Source: Candidatus Zixiibacteriota bacterium (GTDB lineage: Bacteria; Zixibacteria; MSB-5A5; GN15; JAAZOE01). Taken from it: DNA of 64,000 bases. The stretch is from NCBI GenBank assembly GCA_030668485.1, contig DAOUTW010000021.1:1-64000 (forward strand). Reading direction: 5' to 3'. Position numbers and translations under genes: made by a program. The notes under the pieces are model-generated. The model was not told the DNA's origin and did not search any database. It saw only the letters and a list, made by a program, of their open reading frames with translations. Of the stretch, positions 56,873 to 64,000 are shown in pieces (position 1 is the stretch's first letter; the number at the start of each line of letters is the position of its first letter).

Positions 56873-57052
56873 TTACTCAGTCTTATCAGAATCGACAGGA
56901 ATCAACTGAAAAAGGGGAGAGCCTGCATTCTTTTTATCGTTGCAATGGCAGTCGCTGCATTTGCCGCTGCGGGCTTCGCGCCACAGATGGCGGACTGAAA
57001 ACCAAACCGCCCAGGCGACGATTACAAATATTATCAGATATTCAACCATCAT
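56873..57052 (-). CDS. FeoB-associated Cys-rich small membrane protein
   Basis: 59 residues, 11 bases after the feoB stop. An N-terminal membrane helix (MVEYLIIFVIVAWAVWFSV) is followed by a basic RHLWREA stretch and the cysteine motif CSDCHC, which is the pattern of the small FeoB-associated proteins. A longer hydrophilic tail follows. The role in the family is not established; help in iron delivery to or from FeoB is assumed. The start could be either of two adjacent ATG codons. Confidence 0.85.
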   Translation of the reverse strand: MMVEYLIIFVIVAWAVWFSVRHLWREARSGKCSDCHCNDKKNAGSPLFQLIPVDSDKTE

Positions 57053-57063
57053 TTATATCAACA

Positions 57064-59223
57064 TCAATCCAACCCCAAAAGTTTCCCGCCCTGGAACACG
57101 ACAAACGCCATAAACCACGCCAGAGCGGTGGTATAACCGACCTGGAAGAGCAATTCCCTGACCGAACCCGATTCGCGGAGGAAAACCGCCATTGCCGCCA
57201 TGCACGGCATATAGAGAAGGATAAACACCAGAAAGGAATAGGCGATCAAAGGCGAGTATTTCGGGTCGGAGGCCAGTTTTTGGCGCAGGGAAGAGGATTC
57301 TTCATCAACCTCGCCGACACCATAGATGGTTCCCATGGTTGAGACCACTACTTCTTTGGCAGCGAATCCTGCGAAAAGGGCAATACCAAGACGCCAGTCG
57401 AGGCCAAGAGGCTGGATGATCGGTTCGATCAGCTTTCCAATTCTGCCGGCAAAACTGTGTTCGATATTTTCAGCAGCTTTTGTTCCCTCATATGAGGCGA
57501 TCAGTTGTTCCTGCTCCTTGGCGGTAATTTGCCCGCTTTGATACGATTGTGTCGCCGCCTCGGCTAGGGCATCGTAATCCTTGTCAAATTCGCTTTTCAT
57601 CGGGAAAGTCATCAAGAACCACATGATAATCGAAATACCGAGGATGATCGTGCCCGCCTTGCGGAGATAGAGCCATGACCTTTCCCACATATGAATTACC
57701 AGGCTTCTCAGGGTAGGTACACGATAAGGGGGTAACTCCATAATGAAAGGAGCCGACATCCCTTTAAAGCGAGTCGACCGGAGGAGTTTGATCATGGCGA
57801 TAGCGGTAATGACACCGAGGGCGTAAATCGAGAAGACAACATTGCCGGCATGCTGCGGCCAGAAGGCGCCGCAGATCAGAATATACACCGGCAGGCGAGC
57901 GCCGCAACTCATGAAGTTGGTAACGTGCATGGTAACCAGCCGGTCGGTTTTGTCTTCCAGGATACGGCTGCTCATCAGAGCCGGTACGGTGCAGCCGAAA
58001 CCTATTAACATCGGAATAAAGGATTTGCCGTGCAGGCCGATTTTATGCATGATGCGGTCCATAACAAAGGCGGCTCGCGCCATATAGCCGGTATCTTCGA
58101 GGATGGCGATAACGAGGAAAAGGAGCATGATATTGGGCAGGAATACAATGACGCCGCCGACACCGCCGATGATACCGTCGACAATAAGCGAACTGAGTAG
58201 TCCCTCCGGCAGGATCGCTATCATCAGGTCTGACAGACCGGCAACTCCGGCCTCGATCCATTCCATCGGTTTCTCGCCGAGGGTGAAGGTCAGGTTGAAC
58301 ATCAGCCACATCAGGAAGGCGAAAATCGGCAGGCCGAGAATGGGATGAATCAGAGCCATGTCTATTTTATCGGAAACATCGTGCCGGTGATGTGCTGTCA
58401 GAGTAGTTGCTTCGGAGCAGGCGCCGCTGATGAAACCATAGCGGCGGTCGGAAATAACGGTTGCCGGCGAATCGCCAAAAAGCGATTCGATGCGACCCCG
58501 ACCTTCTTCGGCGGTCTCGATTATTTTCGGACCATTGGTTTGCCGGGCAATATATTTTTTTATTTCAGCGTCGTCTTCCAGAAGTTTCAGAGCGACCCAG
58601 CGGGGTCGGTAGTTGTCGAATGCGATCCGGTGTTCTTCAAATTGCTGCGTTAACCGGTTTAACTCTTCTTCAAACTCCTTGTTGTAATTGACCAAAGCCG
58701 GTTCGTAAGCGTCTTTATTGCCGACCAGTTCGATAGTAGCCTGTAAAAGCTCATCCATGCCCTGGCGTTTGTGCCCGACGGTTTGAACCACCGGTACGGC
58801 TAATAGCTGAGACAATACTTTTTCGTCGGTGATCATCCCCCGGTTGCGGGCCATATCGCTCATATTCAGGGCGATGATGACCGGAATGCCGAGTTCCAGT
58901 AGTTGGGTGGTCAGATAGAGGTTGCGTTCGATGTTGGAGGCATCGACGATATCGATGACAACATCCGGCCTATCCTCGATGATGAAATTTCGTGCGATGA
59001 TTTCTTCGATGGAGTAGGCCGAAAGGGAATAGGTACCGGGTAGATCTATCAGGCGGATGTGCCTGCCTTGAAATGTAAAGTTGCCTTCTTTTTTTTCAAC
59101 GGTAACGCCGGGGTAATTGCCGACATGCTGGTTGGCCCCGGTCAGATTGTTGAAGATAGTCGTTTTTCCAGAATTTGGATTTCCGGCGAGGGCTACGACA
59201 AGGGGGCGTTGGTTATGGTGCAA
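57064..59223 (-). CDS. feoB: Ferrous iron transporter FeoB
   Basis: 719 residues. The GTPase domain has G1 GNPNSGKTTIFN, G3 DLPGTYSLS and G4 NMSD. A FeoI-type helical spacer follows, then the membrane domain with the duplicated gate motifs (FMLIGFGCTVPALMSSR-like stretch PMLIGFGCTVPALMSSRIL and FVILLYMPCMAAM-like VFILLYMPCMAAMAV), each with a Cys thought to line the Fe(II) path. It imports ferrous iron across the inner membrane. The start overlaps feoA by eleven bases. Confidence 0.96.
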   Translation of the reverse strand: MHHNQRPLVVALAGNPNSGKTTIFNNLTGANQHVGNYPGVTVEKKEGNFTFQGRHIRLIDLPGTYSLSAYSIEEIIARNFIIEDRPDVVIDIVDASNIERNLYLTTQLLELGIPVIIALNMSDMARNRGMITDEKVLSQLLAVPVVQTVGHKRQGMDELLQATIELVGNKDAYEPALVNYNKEFEEELNRLTQQFEEHRIAFDNYRPRWVALKLLEDDAEIKKYIARQTNGPKIIETAEEGRGRIESLFGDSPATVISDRRYGFISGACSEATTLTAHHRHDVSDKIDMALIHPILGLPIFAFLMWLMFNLTFTLGEKPMEWIEAGVAGLSDLMIAILPEGLLSSLIVDGIIGGVGGVIVFLPNIMLLFLVIAILEDTGYMARAAFVMDRIMHKIGLHGKSFIPMLIGFGCTVPALMSSRILEDKTDRLVTMHVTNFMSCGARLPVYILICGAFWPQHAGNVVFSIYALGVITAIAMIKLLRSTRFKGMSAPFIMELPPYRVPTLRSLVIHMWERSWLYLRKAGTIILGISIIMWFLMTFPMKSEFDKDYDALAEAATQSYQSGQITAKEQEQLIASYEGTKAAENIEHSFAGRIGKLIEPIIQPLGLDWRLGIALFAGFAAKEVVVSTMGTIYGVGEVDEESSSLRQKLASDPKYSPLIAYSFLVFILLYMPCMAAMAVFLRESGSVRELLFQVGYTTALAWFMAFVVFQGGKLLGLD

Positions 59224-59461
59224 CTTCCGTCACCCAGATTTTTACAGCCATGCCCCGGCCGATACCGAGCCGAGTTTGGCGGACTTCAAGACCGACCGGG
59301 CCATGCCCGGAATTGCTGATGACTTTCAGCTTGGCGCCGGAATTGAGCCCCATGGCGTAAACTTTTTCTTTCAACTGCTGTCCGGTCTCACAGCCGACCA
59401 GGGCATAAACATGGCCGACTCGGGCGTCGCTGAGTGTAAGTCTTTCCCTGTTGTCAGGCAT
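59213..59461 (-). CDS. feoA: Ferrous iron transport protein FeoA
   Basis: 82 residues from the ATG at 59461 with GGGAGG nine bases upstream; a TTG two codons earlier is possible. SH3-like fold pattern: LSDARVGHVYALVGCETGQQ, LKEKVYAMGLNSGAKLKV and RLGIGRGMAVKIWV. FeoA is a small cytoplasmic partner of FeoB needed for full transport. It lies between fur and feoB; the 126 bases upstream hold no clear Fur box. Confidence 0.94.
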   Translation of the reverse strand: MPDNRERLTLSDARVGHVYALVGCETGQQLKEKVYAMGLNSGAKLKVISNSGHGPVGLEVRQTRLGIGRGMAVKIWVTEVAP

Positions 59462-59587
59462 CAACAACCTCCCAAAGACAGCTATCTATTTGATCGATAA
59501 ACGATTGTCTCATTTTGTCCGTTCGTTTTGGCAGCGTATTAGACTCCGCTGTCCGATTTCGATACCGACTTGTCTGTTGTTCATAAC

Positions 59588-60034
59588 TCATTTGTGACCA
59601 ACTTGTTCCCGGCATGCCTTGCACAGTCCGAAAATCTCATACTTATGATATTGCAATTCAAACTCGTTCTTTTTCAGGAGCGCCTGCTCGGCGTCTTCCA
59701 TGGTCTTGCTGGTAAATTCAATTACTTTCCTGCAACGAGTACAGATCAGATGATGGTGATGTTTCCGGCCAAGAGTATGCTCAAAGCGGGCGATACCGTC
59801 GTCAAACATGACTTCACGAGCCAGGCCGCAATCGGAAATCAACTTCATGGTACGATAAACCGTCGTGAAGCCGACTTTCCTCTTGCCACGATTGACGAGA
59901 AGGTAGATATCTTCGGCCGAGACATGATCTTCGGAATTTAGAAAGGCGTTGAGAATGCGGTTTCTCGGAGCCGTTTCTTTCAGCCCTTCCGACTTGATAT
60001 ACTCGCCAAAAATCTGTCGTTCCTCAGTTCTCAT
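59588..60034 (-). CDS. fur: Fur-family iron-responsive regulator
   Basis: 148 residues. Winged-helix part (APRNRILNAFLNSEDHVSAE, VGFTTVYRTMKLI) followed by the metal-binding region with the His cluster in GRKHHHHLICTRC and a second Cys pair in GLCKACRE, giving the structural zinc site (two CxxC). The arrangement matches Fur rather than Zur by context with feoAB. A near-perfect 19-base Fur-type palindrome lies 20 bases upstream, so it probably represses its own operon. Confidence 0.92.
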   Translation of the reverse strand: MRTEERQIFGEYIKSEGLKETAPRNRILNAFLNSEDHVSAEDIYLLVNRGKRKVGFTTVYRTMKLISDCGLAREVMFDDGIARFEHTLGRKHHHHLICTRCRKVIEFTSKTMEDAEQALLKKNEFELQYHKYEIFGLCKACREQVGHK

Positions 60035-60053
60035 ACGCGACCAGTTAAACGAA

Positions 60054-60072
60054 ATTGAAAATCATTTTCAAT
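60054..60072. promoter_or_regulatory. Fur box upstream of fur-feoAB
   Basis: ATTGAAAATCATTTTCAAT is palindromic apart from the centre and matches the Fur box model (7-1-7 type, TGAAAAT-C-ATTTTCA). Confidence 0.85.
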
Positions 60073-60352
60073 ATATAGCTGTTTGGGAAGCCAAAGTCAA
60101 GCGAATTTGCGAAAATAATCACAAAATATGTCTATTTTTTCTTTTTTCGGAAAAGGAGTCAGTCCGATAATAGGCTGTCCCGCAATTTATTATGTCTAAT
60201 TTACAGCGATTTATGGGAGATACGGAGATTGAAAAGAGCTTGCCTTTTTTCCGGCAATGATATCAGGCAATTAACTTTGCAAAAACACCAAATGGAGTTA
60301 TATTGAATGGTTGTAAGTACTTAGACGGAATTGGGAAAGAGCAGACGAAGTT

Positions 60353-61162
60353 ATGGCCACCGCAGGAATAATATTCGATATTAAAAAGTTCGCCATTCAT
60401 GATGGCCCCGGTATCAGGACTACTGTTTTTTTGAAAGGCTGCCCACTCGATTGCTGGTGGTGCCATAATCCGGAGGGGCGCGAGGGTCAGCCGGAGAATT
60501 TCTGTGTCAGAACCAGGCGAGGCGGTTCGGGGGGAAACTGGGCCGAAAAAGAAGAGCTATTCGGTCGCGAAGTGTCGGTCGCCGAGATAATGACCGAAAT
60601 CATCAAAGATATTGTCTTTTATGATCAGTCGGGTGGCGGCGTAACTTTTTCCGGGGGGGAGCCGTTAATGCAGCCGGAATTTTTAAAGGCGGCTCTCATT
60701 GAGTGTCAAGAGAGCGGAATTCGTACCGCGGTCGATACCTCCGGCTATGGTCCGGCAGATATTTTCGACGAAATATACGATTTGGTCGATCTGTTCCTGT
60801 ATGATTTGAAAAACATGGATGACCACCAGCATATCAAGTATACCGGAGTGTCGAATGAGCAGATTCTGGATAATTTAAAGATGCTGGCTGTCCGGGGTAA
60901 TAAAATCAATCTCCGTCTGCCGATGATACCGGGGATTACCGATACGCATGAGAACCTTGAGGCTATTCTAGAATTTATTGAACCGCTTCCGGGGATCCGG
61001 GATGTCAGTCTTTTGCCATATAACAGGCTGGCTGAAGATAAGCTGGAAAGGTTTAGCCTGAATAGTCGTTTAGGACGTATTTCTTCGGGTACAGGGAATG
61101 ATCTTGATGCGGTTACCCGTCGGTTTGCAAATCGCGGATACCGGGTAAAAGTCGGAGGATAA
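60353..61162 (+). CDS. Glycyl radical enzyme activase (radical SAM), HypD-activating type
   Basis: 269 residues; it generates the glycyl radical on the enzyme encoded five bases downstream. The radical SAM cluster motif is Cys30-Cys34-Cys37 (CPLDCWWC), preceded by FAIHDGPGIRTTVFLKG and followed by the GGE motif in TFSGGEPLMQ. The usual ferredoxin-like insert with two extra clusters after the SAM motif is missing; only one Cys (in NFCVRTRRGG) remains in a short loop. It is thus a short activase like the PFL-activating enzyme. Expression would be anaerobic, since the reaction is oxygen-sensitive. Confidence 0.93.
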   Translation: MATAGIIFDIKKFAIHDGPGIRTTVFLKGCPLDCWWCHNPEGREGQPENFCVRTRRGGSGGNWAEKEELFGREVSVAEIMTEIIKDIVFYDQSGGGVTFSGGEPLMQPEFLKAALIECQESGIRTAVDTSGYGPADIFDEIYDLVDLFLYDLKNMDDHQHIKYTGVSNEQILDNLKMLAVRGNKINLRLPMIPGITDTHENLEAILEFIEPLPGIRDVSLLPYNRLAEDKLERFSLNSRLGRISSGTGNDLDAVTRRFANRGYRVKVGG

Positions 61163-61167
61163 CCGGA

Positions 61168-63534
61168 ATGAATGTACGAATTAAGAAACTGCGCGAACAG
61201 AGCCTTGCTGCCGTTCCATCCTTGTCCCTGGAACGGGCCGCCCTGATGACCGAGTTTTACTCCGGCGATTCTTTCGAAAGGGTCTCCACGCCGGTTTCCC
61301 GGGCGATGGCTTTTGCATATGTAATGAGCAAAAAGGCGATTTGTATAAATGACGGTGAGTTGATTGTCGGGGAACGCGGTCCGGCCCCAAAGGCAACTCC
61401 GACTTATCCAGATATATGCACTCACACCCTCAAAGATTTCGATATTCTCGATTCGCGGGAGAAAATTCCATTCAGGGTCGATGCCGAATCCGCCAGAATT
61501 CAGGAGAAGGAAATCATTCCATTCTGGTCGGGACGGTCGATCCGCGACCGGATTTTCGAAAATGTCGATCAGGAATGGATCGATGCATACCGGGCCGGTA
61601 TTTTTACCGAATTTCAGGAACAGCGAGCTCCTGGGCATACCGTTCTGGACGATAAGATTTACTCCCGAGGTTTTCTCGATTTCAAAGCCGACATAGAGAA
61701 GAGTATTGAAAACATCGCTTCCGATAAGGATCCGGATGAGATAAAAAAACGCGAGCAATTGAAAGCAATGGCGATAGCAGCCGACGCCATCATAGATTAC
61801 GCAGAACGGCATGCCGACAAACTGAAGGAGATGGCAGACAGGGAAAGCGATGGCGAGCGTCGCCTTGAATTGGAGGAAATGGCACAAATCTGCCGGCGGG
61901 TGCCGTCTAATGCCCCCGAGTCATTCCATGAGGCGCTTCAGTATTATTGGTTTGTGCATCTGGGAGTGATAACGGAGCTCAATACCTGGGATTCATTCAA
62001 CCCCGGCCGCCTCGACCAGCATTTTTACCGGTCCTATAAGCAAGATATTGAATCGGGGAAGCTAACCGAGGAGAAGGCGCGGGAGTTGTTGCAGGCTTTC
62101 TGGATCAAGTTCAACAATCAGCCGGCGCCGCCAAAGGTCGGCGTGACGGCTCAGGAAAGCAACACCTATACCGATTTCTGCCTGATTAACCTAGGTGGTG
62201 TCACCGAAAACGGAAATGACGCGGTCAATGAACTGACATATTTGATTTTGGATGTTATTCAGGAGATGCGCCTGCTTCAGCCGAGTTCGATGGTTCAGAT
62301 CAGCCGAAAAAATCCGGACCGCCTAATCATGCGGGCTTTGGAAATAATAAAAACCGGTTATGGGCAGCCGTCGCTGTTTAATACCGAGGCGATTGTGCAG
62401 GAGTTGCTACGGCAGGGAAAGTCAATCCAGGATGCTCGCAACGGCGGCGCCAGCGGTTGTGTCGAAACCGGCGCGTTCGGCAAGGAGAGCTATATTCTGA
62501 CCGGTTATTTCAACCTCACCAAGGTGCTGGAAATAACTTTGCATAATGGCATCGATCCCCGATCAGGGAAAAAGATCGGGATCGCAAGCGGCGATCCGGA
62601 TGAATTTAATTCCTTCGACGATCTCTATAATGCCTTCGATAGACAACTCGAGCATTTTATCGATATCAAGATCAGAGGCAATTGCATCATCGAAAGGTTG
62701 TGGGCGGAGATTCTGCCGGCGCCGTTTTTATCGATTTTGATTGACGATTGTATCGCCAACGGTCGCGACTATAATGACGGGGGAGCCCGGTACAATACCT
62801 CATATATTCAGGGAGTCGGACTGGGGACCATAACCGATTCATTGACAGCTATTCGGTATCATGTATATGATAAGAAGCATTTATCTATGGGTGAACTTCT
62901 CGAGGCCCTGAAATCAGATTTCGTCGGGCATGAGGCCTTGAACGAACGCCTGCTGGAAGAAACTCCGAAATACGGCAACGACGATGATTATGCCGATGGC
63001 ATTATGCAGCGCATTTTTGAGAGTTATTTCAAGAGTGTCGACGGCCGGCCGAATACCAAAGGCGGTCACTTCCGTATCAATTTATTGCCAACGACCAGCC
63101 ATGTTTATTTCGGCAGCGTCATCGGAGCGACACCGGATGGTCGCCATGCCGGTGTACCGTTATCTGAAGGGGTGTCACCGGTTCAGGGTGCGGACCGCAA
63201 TGGTCCTACGGCGGTTTTGAAATCGGCATCCAAGATTGATCATCTGAGGACCGGGGGAACTTTGCTGAATCAGAAGTTTACCCCGCAATTGATGGAAGAT
63301 CGGGATGGCATGACCAAGGTGATGCACCTGGTGCGCTCATACTTCAAAATGGACGGGCATCATATTCAGTTTAATGTGGTAAATGCTGAGACGCTGCGCA
63401 AAGCTCAGAAGAATCCGGAAAAATACCGCGATCTGATCGTCCGTGTGGCCGGCTATAGTGATTACTTTGTCGATCTTGGCATCGATTTGCAAAACGAGAT
63501 CATTAACCGCACAGAACATTGTGCGGGCCAGTGA
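61168..63534 (+). CDS. hypD: trans-4-Hydroxy-L-proline dehydratase (glycyl radical enzyme)
   Basis: 788 residues. Cys431 and Glu433 lie in GASGCVETGAFG and the radical Gly762 in RVAGYSDYF. The active-site set I recall for the Clostridioides difficile enzyme (Phe152, His160, Asp278, Ser334, Asp339, Phe340, Cys434, Glu436, Tyr450, Thr645, Gly765) is reproduced with a constant offset of three: Phe149, His157, Asp275, Ser331, Asp336, Phe337, Tyr447 and Thr642. This strongly favours hydroxyproline dehydratase over PFL (no CC pair) or glycerol/choline enzymes. The product is pyrroline-5-carboxylate, reduced to proline by ProC elsewhere. This HypD is not the hydrogenase maturation protein. Confidence 0.92.
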   Translation: MNVRIKKLREQSLAAVPSLSLERAALMTEFYSGDSFERVSTPVSRAMAFAYVMSKKAICINDGELIVGERGPAPKATPTYPDICTHTLKDFDILDSREKIPFRVDAESARIQEKEIIPFWSGRSIRDRIFENVDQEWIDAYRAGIFTEFQEQRAPGHTVLDDKIYSRGFLDFKADIEKSIENIASDKDPDEIKKREQLKAMAIAADAIIDYAERHADKLKEMADRESDGERRLELEEMAQICRRVPSNAPESFHEALQYYWFVHLGVITELNTWDSFNPGRLDQHFYRSYKQDIESGKLTEEKARELLQAFWIKFNNQPAPPKVGVTAQESNTYTDFCLINLGGVTENGNDAVNELTYLILDVIQEMRLLQPSSMVQISRKNPDRLIMRALEIIKTGYGQPSLFNTEAIVQELLRQGKSIQDARNGGASGCVETGAFGKESYILTGYFNLTKVLEITLHNGIDPRSGKKIGIASGDPDEFNSFDDLYNAFDRQLEHFIDIKIRGNCIIERLWAEILPAPFLSILIDDCIANGRDYNDGGARYNTSYIQGVGLGTITDSLTAIRYHVYDKKHLSMGELLEALKSDFVGHEALNERLLEETPKYGNDDDYADGIMQRIFESYFKSVDGRPNTKGGHFRINLLPTTSHVYFGSVIGATPDGRHAGVPLSEGVSPVQGADRNGPTAVLKSASKIDHLRTGGTLLNQKFTPQLMEDRDGMTKVMHLVRSYFKMDGHHIQFNVVNAETLRKAQKNPEKYRDLIVRVAGYSDYFVDLGIDLQNEIINRTEHCAGQ

Positions 63535-63764
63535 TCGATTTTTTCACACCATATCAGACTCTGTCCTATTGCTAATAAATACTAATTTTGTCCGTTAAAT
63601 ATTTAGAAAATTAAAAAAAATACTTGTATTAGTTCTTTCCAGAGCCTATTATGAAAGAACTCATAGGCATCTTCCATGCGTGAACAAGAGGTTTTGACAA
63701 GTATCAATTCCACATTTAAGACAATTTGGGATTGATCAAACCATAATCCTAAGAGGAGGAACGG
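63535..63764. other. AT-rich intergenic region upstream of the lipoprotein gene
   Basis: No gene. A long A/T run (63590-63632) precedes TTGACA (63694-63699); no good -10 was found at normal spacing, so the promoter is uncertain. Confidence 0.3.
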
Positions 63765-64000
63765 ATGAAAAAACTCTTGCTCATGCTGGCCTTAGGCCTC
63801 ACAGTTGCACTGATGGTCGGTTGTAGCGACTCTCCAGATGTAACCAATCCAGACCAGGCTCCGGCAATTACGCTGGTGCAAAGACCTGAGTTTATCGAAA
63901 CCCGCCCCGATGCGGTTGTTGATCAGTTCACACTGGCAACCGAATCGGCCGTTGTCCTTGAGAAAAGACCCCCAACCCCGCCGGCAGATACTTACGGCCC
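63765..64000 (+). CDS. Lipoprotein (partial, runs off the right edge)
   Basis: 78 codons seen. A strong ribosome site (AGAGGAGGAACGG) precedes the ATG. The signal sequence MKKLLLMLALGLTVALMVGC ends in a lipobox with Cys20, so it is a lipid-anchored envelope protein. The mature start is rich in Asp, Pro and Asn (SDSPDVTNPDQAPAITLVQR). No domain is recognisable in what is visible. Confidence 0.85.
   Translation, partial: MKKLLLMLALGLTVALMVGCSDSPDVTNPDQAPAITLVQRPEFIETRPDAVVDQFTLATESAVVLEKRPPTPPADTYG

Noticed and set aside
59462-59587. A second Fur box upstream of feoA
   Set aside because: Only a poor match (region of GATAAACGATTGTCTC) was found, far weaker than the palindrome upstream of fur.
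60745-61887. Long minus-strand frame (380 codons) opposite the activase and hypD
   Set aside because: Both plus-strand genes are certain; the antisense frame shows no family motif.
61168-63534. Pyruvate formate-lyase or choline/glycerol-type enzyme
   Set aside because: There is a single active-site Cys (not CC), the motif is GCVET and not GCVEP, and the remaining active-site residues fit hydroxyproline dehydratase.

Overview
The window comes from a Gram-negative bacterium of the FCB type. The signs are an alternative complex III, a fused CcoN-CcoO oxidase subunit, secreted proteins with dockerin-like ends (VGDAVYLINYIF-type repeats) and a C-terminal secretion/sorting domain (NHPNPFNPSTEIRFSIP type), Hanks-type kinases carrying TPR tails, and an unusual number of PAS sensors. 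The dockerin and cohesin-like sequence style is what I associate with candidate phylum Zixibacteria and its relatives. That placement is an inference from protein style, not a phylogeny.

Layout. 1-3201 (minus): a very long PAS-repeat sensor with an N-terminal kinase fold that has lost its catalytic residues; it runs off the left edge. 3510-11290 (plus): the alternative complex III operon actABCDEF plus a small membrane protein. 11527-19887: a cbb3 oxidase cluster (copper ATPase ccoI, ccoS, fused ccoNO, ccoQ, ccoP, ccoG, ccoH, a TauE-like membrane protein). 20057-22428: cytochrome bd (cydAB). 22658-30421: mostly housekeeping and accessory genes (a secreted S9 peptidase, two EamA-type transporters of which one has a histidine-rich tail, exonuclease III, Tex). 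30638-32782: a secreted multidomain protein with a sorting domain.

32983-38356 (minus) is the most unusual part. A Cys-rich DNA-binding protein, a macrodomain protein, a NarI/TmcC-like membrane cytochrome b, an HdrD/TmcB-like iron-sulfur protein fused to an intact response-regulator receiver, and a PAS histidine kinase with CxxC-bearing PAS domains lie in one direction with short or overlapping junctions. This looks like a module in which a membrane electron-transfer complex is itself the target of a two-component phosphorelay.

38357-39711 holds 29/30-bp tandem repeats and a 207-residue gene of foreign look, bracketed by imperfect inverted repeats (possible small mobile element). 39706-42542: ECF sigma factor with an anti-sigma-like TolB/TPR membrane protein. 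43311-49116: two tandem secreted dockerin proteins sharing their C-terminal two thirds but with different N-terminal modules (serine beta-lactamase fold versus beta-propeller). 49319-51782: ABC transporter pair. 51807-56757: two Hanks kinases with TolB/TPR tails, one with and one without a membrane anchor. 56873-60034: fur-feoA-feoB-small feo protein with a clear Fur box. 60353-63534: glycyl radical activase and trans-4-hydroxyproline dehydratase (HypD type). 63765-end: start of a lipoprotein gene.

Together the genes describe a respiratory organism with a branched quinol-oxidising chain (alternative complex III to cbb3, and bd directly), able also to run an oxygen-sensitive glycyl radical pathway on hydroxyproline, and heavily invested in redox or energy sensing. 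No tRNA, rRNA or CRISPR array was recognised.
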